DNA of 64,000 bases, from NCBI GenBank assembly GCA_046269235.1, contig JBJZOS010000001.1, positions 186,001 to 250,000 on the forward strand. The letters are read 5' to 3'. The stretch comes from Soonwooa sp032078105 (GTDB taxonomy: Bacteria; Bacteroidota; Bacteroidia; Flavobacteriales; Weeksellaceae). The number at the start of each line of letters is the position of its first letter. Positions within the stretch are counted from its first letter, which is position 1. Of the stretch, positions 27,135-34,372 are shown piece after piece. Position numbers and translations under genes: made by a program. The notes beneath the pieces were generated by a model. The model made no database searches and was not told the origin of the DNA. It saw only the letters and a program-made list of their open reading frames with translations.

Positions 27135-27209
27135 ATTTTTGATTTGAAATTTGAAATTCGATTCTGAACAACATGCATCCTCAAACTCCCAAATTACCTA
27201 ATTTTCAAA
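27135..27209 (-). repeat. Quasi-palindromic spacer nuoG-nuoH
   Basis: The word TTTGAAA occurs twice in 7-base phase (27143-27156). The element is centred on ATGCAT (27172-27177), and the opposite arm carries CAAA words and ends in TTTTCAAATTA. Aligning one arm with the reverse complement of the other shows a common outer TTTGAAA and common centre. Phase is imperfect in the right arm. Confidence 0.5.
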
Positions 27210-28226
27210 TTAATTATTGTTCTCGATTTTTTCCTCGTCTTTTTTAGCGATTTCTATAGCGTCAGGATTATCCAATTGTCTGTAATAATCTTTTGGCTTT
27301 TCGTAATGGTTAAGCGAGATAACAGAATGTCTGTCGATATGTCTAGGACCTTCGATGCTCCAATATTTAGGATCTTTTCTTTCGAAACGGCATTCGTTAC
27401 AGATCCAATCTTGTACTTCGTCGTACTGATCTTTTCTAGCAGTTACACGTACAATCTCGTCACCCTTCATCCATAACACTGCTTTACCACTACATTTTTC
27501 ACACTTACAAGTTGCATTAACAGGTTTAGTAAACCAAACTCTACTTGCAAAACGCGCCGTTCTGTCTGTTAAAGCACCTACTGGACAAACATCGATAACG
27601 TTTCCGATAAAGTCATTATCCAAAGCTTTGTTAAGATACGTCGAAATCTCCGCATGATCTCCTCTGAACAAAATACCATGTTCGCGCTTTTCAGTCAACT
27701 GATTAGCAGCCAAGACACATCTTGCACATAAGATGCAACGGTTCATATTTAATTTAATATAAGGACCGATGTCATCAGCATCGTAAGTATTTCTTTCGAA
27801 CTCCGTTCTTGTACCTTCAACCCCGTGTTCGTAACCTAAGTCCTGAAGATGACATTCTCCAGCTTGGTCACAAATAGGGCAGTCCAAAGGGTGATTGATT
27901 AACAAAAATTCGGTTACCGCTTTACGACCTTCTTGTGCTTTTTCCGAAGTTAAATTTTTAACTTCCATACCGTCCATAACACCAGTTCTACAACTAGCTA
28001 CCAATTTTGGCATTGGACGAGGATCAGCTTCAGAACCTTTTGACACTTCTACCAAACATGTTCTGCAACGGCCACCGCTGGTTTCCAACTTGCTATAATA
28101 ACACATCGCTGGTGGTACAGATTTTCCTCCAATTTGTCTAGCAGCTTCCAGAATGGAAGTGCCTGGCAAAACTTCGGTCGTTTGTCCATCGATGGTTACT
28201 TTAAATTTTTTAATTTCCTCGCTCAT
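27210..28226 (-). CDS. nuoG: NADH-quinone oxidoreductase subunit G (short form)
   Basis: 338 residues. It keeps the N-terminal [2Fe-2S] ligands (CYYSKLETSGGRCRTC), the His/Cys motif of cluster N5 (HPLDCPICDQAGEC) and the ligands CILCARC, then ends with CKCEKC and CNECRF pairs. The large molybdopterin-oxidoreductase-like domain of classical NuoG (about 900 residues in E. coli) is absent. Short NuoG versions are known in Bacteroidota. The extra Cys pairs near residues 240-275 may bind a further metal; that is inference. Confidence 0.92.
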   Translation of the reverse strand: MSEEIKKFKVTIDGQTTEVLPGTSILEAARQIGGKSVPPAMCYYSKLETSGGRCRTCLVEVSKGSEADPRPMPKLVASCRTGVMDGMEVKNLTSEKAQEGRKAVTEFLLINHPLDCPICDQAGECHLQDLGYEHGVEGTRTEFERNTYDADDIGPYIKLNMNRCILCARCVLAANQLTEKREHGILFRGDHAEISTYLNKALDNDFIGNVIDVCPVGALTDRTARFASRVWFTKPVNATCKCEKCSGKAVLWMKGDEIVRVTARKDQYDEVQDWICNECRFERKDPKYWSIEGPRHIDRHSVISLNHYEKPKDYYRQLDNPDAIEIAKKDEEKIENNN

Positions 28227-28248
28227 TATCTTATTGTTATAAGCTTAT

Positions 28249-28274
28249 CATTAAGGCAAAAGCCTGTTAATTTT
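28249..28274 (-). repeat. Small hairpin between the barrel gene and nuoG
   Basis: GGC-AAAA-GCC extended by ATTAA/TTAAT (about 28250-28272) overlaps the end of the barrel gene. With no strong T run in the nuo direction it may attenuate or process the transcript rather than end it. Confidence 0.4.
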
Positions 28275-29106
28275 TCTTTTTTAAACCGAAAATATATCCG
28301 ATTCCTAAATTAGCCTGCGCAAACATAAAATCTTGCGACGCTTTATCAGACTTATTATTTAATGTCGTTTTGATATCTGGCATATTGATGTAACCAATTT
28401 TACCTTCTAATCTCAACATAATATGATTTGCAAAAATAGCATTGAAACTCGCTCTGGCATCAGCTCCAAATCCTGCTAAATGAAATCTGTCGCTTCTTTC
28501 GTTTCCAAATAATTTAACATTACTTTTCGGAAACAAAGCACCGACACCAGCACCGTAAGCAAACTCTACATCGAATCCTTTTTTGTTAAGGATATTTTGG
28601 TATTTTTCAACACCAACGTTAATGTAGTTAAGTCCATCGGTATGTTCGAAGGTTAAAAACTGCTCATTCGTAAGATTAACCGCCGAACCTGACTGTACCA
28701 TACTGGCATAAGTCTGATCCGAAATGTGACCTTCGAAGCCAACAGTTTGATTTTGGTCCATCACATATTTCATGTGGTCAAGACCTAAAACAACTGCAAC
28801 ATTATCTTTTACAAAATATCCAATTCTAGCATTAGTCTGTGGAATTGTCCAACTGTCTGGCGCAAAATAATCTTTAAAAGTAAATGGTGTAATTCTATCA
28901 TGAGCGCTTACACTTTTCAATGTAAAATCATAACCATTTCCTTTAAAATGAATATCTGAGTCACTATAAGCTGCAGTATTCCAACCCCAGAATAAAAATA
29001 TTTTTCCTTTTTTAGTTAAAGAACTATGCTCTTGGGAAGTTTGCGATTGTGCAAAACCTAAAGTTGTTGACAAGGCACAAAGTCCAGCTACAATTAATTT
29101 TTTCAT
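28267..29106 (-). CDS. Outer-membrane beta-barrel protein inside the nuo operon
   Basis: 280 residues from the ATG at 29106 (signal peptide MKKLIVAGLCALSTTLGFA, then Q). Alternating strands follow, and the terminal strand ANLGIGYIFGLKKKN suggests a barrel. It resembles no complex I accessory subunit. It starts one base after the nuoF stop and is read in the same direction, so it must be on the nuo transcript. I cannot assign a function; it could be an OmpW-like or general porin-like barrel. Confidence 0.72.
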   Translation of the reverse strand: MKKLIVAGLCALSTTLGFAQSQTSQEHSSLTKKGKIFLFWGWNTAAYSDSDIHFKGNGYDFTLKSVSAHDRITPFTFKDYFAPDSWTIPQTNARIGYFVKDNVAVVLGLDHMKYVMDQNQTVGFEGHISDQTYASMVQSGSAVNLTNEQFLTFEHTDGLNYINVGVEKYQNILNKKGFDVEFAYGAGVGALFPKSNVKLFGNERSDRFHLAGFGADARASFNAIFANHIMLRLEGKIGYINMPDIKTTLNNKSDKASQDFMFAQANLGIGYIFGLKKKN

Positions 29107-29107
29107 T

Positions 29108-30463
29108 TTAGTTTCCTGCAACTACAGGAATTGGGTCGGCATAATTAGCCAGGCCGTAATTTTGAGTTAAACATAATTCCGGATTGTTAACGTGCCATTC
29201 GAACTCATCACGGAAGTGGCGAATTGCCGCTGCAACTGGCCAAGCCGCTGCATCTCCTAATGGACAAATGGTGTTACCTTCAATTTTTCTTTGGATGTCC
29301 CAAAGTAGGTCGATGTCTGCTAAAGTTCCTTTTCCAGAATTGATTTTCTTTAAGATTTTGTACATCCATCCTGTACCTTCGCGGCAAGGTGTGCATTGTC
29401 CGCAGCTTTCGTGGTTGTAGAATCTAGCCAAAGTCATTGTATGTTCAACAATGCATTGGTCTTCATCCAAAACTTCGAAACCTCCAGAACCCATCATTGT
29501 TCCTGTTGCGAAACCACCATCTGCAAGAGATTCGTAGTTCATCAAACGAGGTTCACCATTTATGGTTTTTAAAAGTAAATTCGCTGGTAAAATCGGCACC
29601 GAAGAACCTCCAGGGATACAAGCTTTTAATTTTTTACCATTGGGGATTCCTCCACAATATTCTTCAGAATAGATAAACTCTTCTACAGATACTGTCATGT
29701 CAATTTCGTAAACGCCTGGTTTGTTGATGTTACCACAAGCCGAAATTAATTTAGTTCCTGTTGAGCGTCCTACACCAATTTTGGCATACTCGGCACCAGT
29801 GATATTGATAATTGGGACAACTGCTGCAATTGTTTCTACATTGTTAACCACGGTTGGTCTTTCCCAAAGTCCTTTAACTGCAGGGAATGGTGGTTTAAGA
29901 CGAGGATTTCCTCTTTTGCCTTCAAGAGATTCCAGCAAAGCTGTTTCTTCTCCACAGATGTAAGCACCAGCACCACGTTGAACATATATTTCTAAATCGA
30001 AACCAGTTCCTAAGATATTTTTACCTAAGAAACCAGCTTTTTTAGCTTCATCAATTGCTTCTTCTAAGATGTCTGGAATCCAAGAATATTCGCCACGGAT
30101 ATATATATAAGAAGTGTTTGCACCTAAAGTGTAAGAAGAAATAATCATACCCTCTATCAAAAGATGCGGAATGTACTCCATCAAGTATCTATCTTTGAAA
30201 GTCCCAGGCTCAGATTCGTCAGCATTAACAACCAAGTGTCTTGGTACGCCTTCTGGTTTCGCTAAGAAACTCCACTTCATCCCGGTTGGGAAACCTGCGC
30301 CACCACGACCACGAAGTCCAGAAGTTTTAACTTCTTCCAAAACTTCATCGGTTGTCATTTTCAAAGCTTTTTCAACAGCCTCATAGCCACCTTGCTTTCG
30401 ATATACATCGAAATATCTAATGCCTTCTACGTGGGCGTCTTTAAGTAAAAGTTTTTTACTCAT
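29108..30463 (-). CDS. nuoF: NADH-quinone oxidoreductase subunit F
   Basis: 451 residues. NADH and FMN sites are seen in GLRGRGGAGFPTGMKWSF and GAGAYICGEETALLESLEG. The [4Fe-4S] cluster N3 ligands are in ESCGQCTPCREGT plus a later Cys (TICPLGDAAAWP). This is the entry point of electrons from NADH at the tip of the peripheral arm. Confidence 0.96.
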   Translation of the reverse strand: MSKKLLLKDAHVEGIRYFDVYRKQGGYEAVEKALKMTTDEVLEEVKTSGLRGRGGAGFPTGMKWSFLAKPEGVPRHLVVNADESEPGTFKDRYLMEYIPHLLIEGMIISSYTLGANTSYIYIRGEYSWIPDILEEAIDEAKKAGFLGKNILGTGFDLEIYVQRGAGAYICGEETALLESLEGKRGNPRLKPPFPAVKGLWERPTVVNNVETIAAVVPIINITGAEYAKIGVGRSTGTKLISACGNINKPGVYEIDMTVSVEEFIYSEEYCGGIPNGKKLKACIPGGSSVPILPANLLLKTINGEPRLMNYESLADGGFATGTMMGSGGFEVLDEDQCIVEHTMTLARFYNHESCGQCTPCREGTGWMYKILKKINSGKGTLADIDLLWDIQRKIEGNTICPLGDAAAWPVAAAIRHFRDEFEWHVNNPELCLTQNYGLANYADPIPVVAGN

Positions 30464-30588
30464 TTTTATTTGCTTATTGCAATTGGCTTTTCCACTTTGA
30501 TAATCTGTGTGAGTCAGCTTTTTGCATTTTAATATTAATTACCTAGGTTTGATTTAATTCAAAAAAAATTAAATCGTTTTAAACTTTA
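30464..30588 (-). repeat. Patterned spacer nuoE-nuoF
   Basis: Three 7-base words starting GC (GCTTATT, GCAATTG, GCTTTTC; 30472-30492) and, out of phase with them, two more (GCTTTTT, GCATTTT; 30517-30530) share words with the nuoC-nuoD spacer. Near the nuoE stop a perfect hairpin GATTTAATT / AATTAAATC (30551-30559, 30567-30575) is present. No ORF. Confidence 0.5.
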
Positions 30589-31098
30589 TTAGCCTAAATC
30601 AACTTGACCTTGTCTACAAAGCTCAAGGATTTCGTCAACCTTTTCTATAGTTAAGTTCTCATGATAAAATTTGCCAAGTTGTAGCATTGGCGCATAACCA
30701 CAAGCACCAAGACACTCAGCTGGTTTTAATGTGAATAATCCGTCAGCCGTTGTTTCGCCATCTTTAATGTTTAAAGTTGTACGAATGTGGTCTAGGATTT
30801 TTTCACTACCTCTTACCATACAAGGTCCCGTTCTACAAACTTCAAGAACATACTTTCCAACAGGCTTCATGTTGAACATTGTATAAAATGTCGCAACTTC
30901 ATAAACCTCAATTGGTGTGATGCTAAGAACTTGTGCAACGTAATCCATCACAGGTACGTCTAACCAACTTCCAAATTCCTTTTGAGCAATATGCAAAACA
31001 GGAATAAGAGCCGATTTTTGACGACCTTCTGGATATCTAGCGATAATTTTATTAACCTGTTCTAAAGTTTCAGGTTTAAAAGCTATAGTTTCGCTCAT
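30589..31098 (-). CDS. nuoE: NADH-quinone oxidoreductase subunit E
   Basis: 169 residues from the ATG at 31098 (the frame is open to 31122 but the family starts near MSETIAF). The [2Fe-2S] cluster N1a ligands are CRTGPC and CLGAC. It is the thioredoxin-like partner of NuoF in the NADH-dehydrogenase module. Confidence 0.95.
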   Translation of the reverse strand: MSETIAFKPETLEQVNKIIARYPEGRQKSALIPVLHIAQKEFGSWLDVPVMDYVAQVLSITPIEVYEVATFYTMFNMKPVGKYVLEVCRTGPCMVRGSEKILDHIRTTLNIKDGETTADGLFTLKPAECLGACGYAPMLQLGKFYHENLTIEKVDEILELCRQGQVDLG

Positions 31099-31193
31099 TT
31101 TTATTTCTTGTAAAATGTACAATGTACAATGTACAGCGTACTTTAATAATATTTAAATTTTTTACATTTTACTTTGTACTTCGTACAAATTAC
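31099..31193 (-). repeat. Heptad-repeat inverted element in spacer nuoD-nuoE
   Basis: Plus strand 31109-31143 holds five 7-base words (TGTAAAA, TGTACAA twice, TGTACAG, CGTACTT). After 15 AT bases, 31159-31193 holds five words ending in TAC (TTTTTAC, ATTTTAC, TTTGTAC, TTCGTAC, AAATTAC). Read on the opposite strand the second set also begins with GTA. The two arms are equal in length and mutually complementary in part (GTAAAATGTA against TACATTTTAC). The right arm includes the nuoD stop codon. Confidence 0.8.
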
Positions 31194-32413
31194 GCGTCTA
31201 GCTCGCCTGCAATCACATTCATGCTACACATCGTTACAATCGCATCCGAAATTACAGATCCTGTAATCATTTCTGGATAAGCTTGATAATAAATAAAGCA
31301 AGGTCTACGGAAGTGCAATCTGTATGGACTTCTACCACCGTCGCTTACTAGATAAAATCCTAACTCACCGTTTCCGCCTTCTACAGCGTGATAAACTTCG
31401 CCACGAGGAACGTCTGTTTCACCCATTACAATTTTGAAATGGTAGATTAAAGCTTCCATTTTGGTATAAACGTCCGGTTTTTCTGGTAAATAGAAATCTG
31501 GAACATCTGCATGGAAAGGTCCTTCTGGTAAGTTTTCGTAAGCTTGTTTTATAATTTTAATCGATTCCCAAACTTCTTGCTGACGTACCATGAAGCGGTC
31601 ATAAGTGTCACCAGCTGTACCAATTGGTATATCGAAATCAAAATCTTGGTAAGATGAATAAGGTTGCGCTACACGAATATCGTAGTCAACACCTGTAGCT
31701 CTTAAGTTAGGTCCTGTGAAACCATAGCTCAAAGCACGTTCCGCAGAAATACCTCCAACACCGATGGTTCTGTCCATAAAGATTCTGTTTCTTTCTAATA
31801 GATTACAGAACTCTTGGAAACGTGGTGGGAAAGTTTTAAGGAAATCTTTTAATAATTCATGGAATTTTGGAGAAAAGTCTCTTTCGAAACCACCAATTCT
31901 ACCCATGTTAGTTGTCATACGAGCACCACAAATTTGCTCATACATATCATAAATACGCTCTCTCTCGATGAACATATAAGTTAGACCAGTAATGGCTCCG
32001 GCATCCATACCTGTAACACCGTTACAGATAAGGTGGTCACCAATTCTTGCAAGTTCCATTAAGATAACGCGCATATAATCTACACGTTTCGGCACTTCGC
32101 AACCGATTAACTTTTCAACTGTCATGTGCCAGCCTAGATTATTAATAGGTGCAGAACAGTAATTCATACGGTCAGTAAGTGTTGTAATTTGCGCGAAATT
32201 TCTTCTTTCGGAGATTTTTTCAAAAGCTCTGTGGATATATCCAACTGTTTGTTCAGCATGAAGAATACGCTCGCCATCCATGGTTAACACGTTTTGGAAA
32301 ATACCATGCGTTGCAGGGTGGGTTGGTCCAAGGTTGAGGGTGTACAGTTGCCCGTCAATCTGTTCTTTTGACTCGTATTGGTTAAGTATGTTTGATAATT
32401 CGTTGTCTTTCAT
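31190..32413 (-). CDS. nuoD: NADH-quinone oxidoreductase subunit D
   Basis: 407 residues of 49-kDa subunit type, descended from NiFe hydrogenase large subunits. LNLGPTHPATHGIF, the quinone-site His/Tyr region, and the C-terminal SDAIVTMCSMNVIAGELDA-like ending (quoted in part: MNVIAGELDA) are conserved. It forms the quinone pocket with NuoB. NuoC and NuoD are separate genes here, unlike the fused form in E. coli. Confidence 0.96.
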   Translation of the reverse strand: MKDNELSNILNQYESKEQIDGQLYTLNLGPTHPATHGIFQNVLTMDGERILHAEQTVGYIHRAFEKISERRNFAQITTLTDRMNYCSAPINNLGWHMTVEKLIGCEVPKRVDYMRVILMELARIGDHLICNGVTGMDAGAITGLTYMFIERERIYDMYEQICGARMTTNMGRIGGFERDFSPKFHELLKDFLKTFPPRFQEFCNLLERNRIFMDRTIGVGGISAERALSYGFTGPNLRATGVDYDIRVAQPYSSYQDFDFDIPIGTAGDTYDRFMVRQQEVWESIKIIKQAYENLPEGPFHADVPDFYLPEKPDVYTKMEALIYHFKIVMGETDVPRGEVYHAVEGGNGELGFYLVSDGGRSPYRLHFRRPCFIYYQAYPEMITGSVISDAIVTMCSMNVIAGELDA

Positions 32414-32488
32414 AATATTAATGCTTTAGGCTTTAGGCTCTAGGCGTTAAGCTGGTAGCTTATTGCTTATGGCTTCTTGCATTATTTT
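32414..32488 (-). repeat. Heptad-repeat element in spacer nuoC-nuoD
   Basis: From 32423 to 32485 the plus strand is nine consecutive 7-base words, each beginning with GC, without a phase break: GCTTTAG twice, GCTCTAG, GCGTTAA, GCTGGTA, GCTTATT, GCTTATG, GCTTCTT, GCATTAT. The middle (TAAGCT-GGT-AGCTTA, 32448-32462) is a perfect small hairpin. The left arm has one heptad more than the right arm. No ORF fits, and the phase does not continue into either gene. Confidence 0.85.
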
Positions 32489-32983
32489 TTATCTTCCGAA
32501 CATGCTGTCGTTCTTATCCGTTCTTGTTCCGTCTTCCAGTCGGTATTCTTTTAACATTGGGTGATAACCAAGATCGTCCATATTAAGAATTGGTCTTAGG
32601 TCAGGATGTCCTTTAAAGTTAATACCATAGAAATCATAAGTTTCGCGCTCCATCCAGTTAGCGCCTGCAAATAATTCTGTTAAAGAATCTATTTCAGCAT
32701 TTTCTCTTGGCATAAAAGCTTTAAGACGTAATCTGAAATTCGCCATCATGTTTTGTAAATGATATATAACGCCGATTTCTTTGTCTGGTGTTTCTGGATA
32801 ATGAATACCACAGATATCTGTTAAAAAATTAAATTCTAAAGAAGAATCTCTTAAATAATGGATAATCTTTTTAGTATCATCTTTTTTAACCTCTATGGTT
32901 AACATGCCATAAGGCTCCGATGATGCAAGGATAGAATCAGGAAATTCTCTTGTTAAAGCTTCTAATACAAATTCGTTTGTCAT
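32489..32983 (-). CDS. nuoC: NADH-quinone oxidoreductase subunit C
   Basis: 164 residues of 30-kDa subunit type. The signature of the family is seen around ERETYDFYGINFKGHPDLR and the ending EYRLEDGTRT. It is a structural peripheral-arm subunit that packs against NuoD. It starts 11 bases after nuoB. Confidence 0.94.
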   Translation of the reverse strand: MTNEFVLEALTREFPDSILASSEPYGMLTIEVKKDDTKKIIHYLRDSSLEFNFLTDICGIHYPETPDKEIGVIYHLQNMMANFRLRLKAFMPRENAEIDSLTELFAGANWMERETYDFYGINFKGHPDLRPILNMDDLGYHPMLKEYRLEDGTRTDKNDSMFGR

Positions 32984-32994
32984 TGTTTCCTGAT

Positions 32995-33552
32995 TTATTT
33001 AATTCCGTAAGATTCTAACAAAGCTTTGTATTCTGGCAAGTCTCTTCTTCTAAGACTTTCGGTTTGTGCTAGTTCTTGCACTTGCATTACACCTTCGATA
33101 ATTTGTTCTGGTCTTGGAGGACATCCCGGAACATACACGTCCACTGGGATAATCTTGTCAATACCTTGAAGTACAGAATAAGTGTCAAAAATACCGCCAC
33201 TAGAAGCACAAGCACCAACAGCTACAACCCATTTTGGTTCTGCCATTTGTGAGTAAACTTGCTTAAGAACTGGGCCTAATTTTTTAGAAATAGTTCCGCA
33301 AACCATCAACATATCAGCTTGACGTGGTGAGAAGGAGTTACGCTCCATCCCGAATCTTGCTGCATCATAGTTAGGGTTAAGTGTCGCCATAAATTCGATA
33401 CCGCAACAAGATGTTGCGAATGGTAATGGCCAAAGCGAATAACTTCTGGCAAGACCAATAACGCTACTTAATTTTGTCGCAAAAAATCCTTCTCCTTCAT
33501 AACCAGCAGGAGCAGGGTTGTTCATGTTAACGACTGGTTTATTATCTGACAT
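32995..33552 (-). CDS. nuoB: NADH-quinone oxidoreductase subunit B
   Basis: 185 residues. Ligands of the terminal [4Fe-4S] cluster N2 are in FATSCCGIEFMA, GACASSGG and YVPGCPPRPEQII. It hands electrons to quinone. The N-terminal 20 residues are a variable extension. Confidence 0.96.
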   Translation of the reverse strand: MSDNKPVVNMNNPAPAGYEGEGFFATKLSSVIGLARSYSLWPLPFATSCCGIEFMATLNPNYDAARFGMERNSFSPRQADMLMVCGTISKKLGPVLKQVYSQMAEPKWVVAVGACASSGGIFDTYSVLQGIDKIIPVDVYVPGCPPRPEQIIEGVMQVQELAQTESLRRRDLPEYKALLESYGIK

Positions 33553-33646
33553 TTTTGTTTATGATTTAAATATTTAAAGATTTAATGTTTTTAAAGTTTG
33601 AAACAAAATTCAATTATTTAAGGTTTAAATCTTTTAATGTTAAAAA
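33553..33646 (-). repeat. AT-rich quasi-palindromic spacer nuoA-nuoB
   Basis: ATTTAAA-like words recur every 8 bases (33564, 33572, 33580) in the left half, the centre is TTGAA-ACAAAA-TTCAA (33598-33613), and the right half carries complementary TTTAAAT and ATCTTTTAA words. The pattern is weaker and of period 8 rather than 7. No ORF. Confidence 0.4.
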
Positions 33647-34012
33647 TTATTTATCCCAATCCAAAGCGCCTCTTTTAAGAACATAAAAGAAACCAAGGAA
33701 AAAGATGGATACAAAAGTTACTATAGCTAAAAAGCCATCAACACCCAACTCGCGGAAGTTAACAGCGTAAGGGTAGAAGAATACGATTTCGATATCGAAT
33801 AAAACAAATAGAATAGCAGTTAGGAAATATTTCACCGAAAACGGCGTTCTCGCATTACCCACACTTTCCACACCACATTCCCAACTTTGGTCTTTAACTT
33901 CACTTTTTACTTTTGGTCCCAAAAAGTGAGCACCTAATAAAGAAACTATCACAAATCCAAGGCCTACAGCTGCTTGGATGAGTATCGGAATATAATTTTC
34001 TGGTAAATTCAT
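33647..34012 (-). CDS. nuoA: NADH-quinone oxidoreductase subunit A
   Basis: 121 residues from the ATG at 34012, with three membrane helices. The loop WECGVESVGNARTPFSVKYFLTAILFVLFDIE (quoted in part: ECGVESVGNARTPFSVKYF) contains the conserved Cys and acidic residues of NuoA. First gene of the operon. Confidence 0.95.
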   Translation of the reverse strand: MNLPENYIPILIQAAVGLGFVIVSLLGAHFLGPKVKSEVKDQSWECGVESVGNARTPFSVKYFLTAILFVLFDIEIVFFYPYAVNFRELGVDGFLAIVTFVSIFFLGFFYVLKRGALDWDK

Positions 34013-34036
34013 TATTGTACCTAATTTATGCACCTG

Positions 34037-34044
34037 CAAAAATA
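34037..34044 (-). promoter_or_regulatory. -7 box TATTTTTG of the nuo operon
   Basis: Minus-strand TATTTTTG matches TAnnTTTG, 24 bases upstream of the nuoA ATG, giving a leader of about 20 bases. No clear TTG -33 element is found at the right spacing. Confidence 0.55.
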
Positions 34045-34141
34045 CAAAATTAAGATCGAATAATTGAAAAAACCTAGGCTTTAAGTCTTTTTAGAATGGC
34101 GTAAAAAAGCTAATTTAGAATTGTTAAAAATAAGTGGATTC

Positions 34142-34324
34142 TTATTTTTTCTTGGCCATTTTTTTTAATATAACAAATGCGATGTATGCAATGTAAAGGA
34201 ATAGAATGCTTGCGAAAACTATGTTAATCAATGTGTTAGTTTTCGGATCTTTAATTGGATCAATAAAGTTGAAAGCTAAAAATATGATGATAAGAATTGC
34301 GTATATGATAATTTGAGTCTTCAT
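34142..34324 (-). CDS. Small two-helix membrane protein
   Basis: 60 residues with hydrophobic segments at about 4-20 and 32-52 and a basic tail KKMAKKK. It lies between the acetyltransferase-like gene and nuoA and is probably not part of nuo, because a nuo promoter follows it. No family recognised. Confidence 0.6.
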   Translation of the reverse strand: MKTQIIIYAILIIIFLAFNFIDPIKDPKTNTLINIVFASILFLYIAYIAFVILKKMAKKK

Positions 34325-34372
34325 TATTCTGTGATTTTCCTTTTTAGATAAAACTTACCGTTCGCCAATATT

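Noticed and set aside
25981..33646. nuo spacer repeats as a CRISPR array
   Set aside because: Units are 7 bases and degenerate, with no 25-40 base repeat and no spacers or cas genes.
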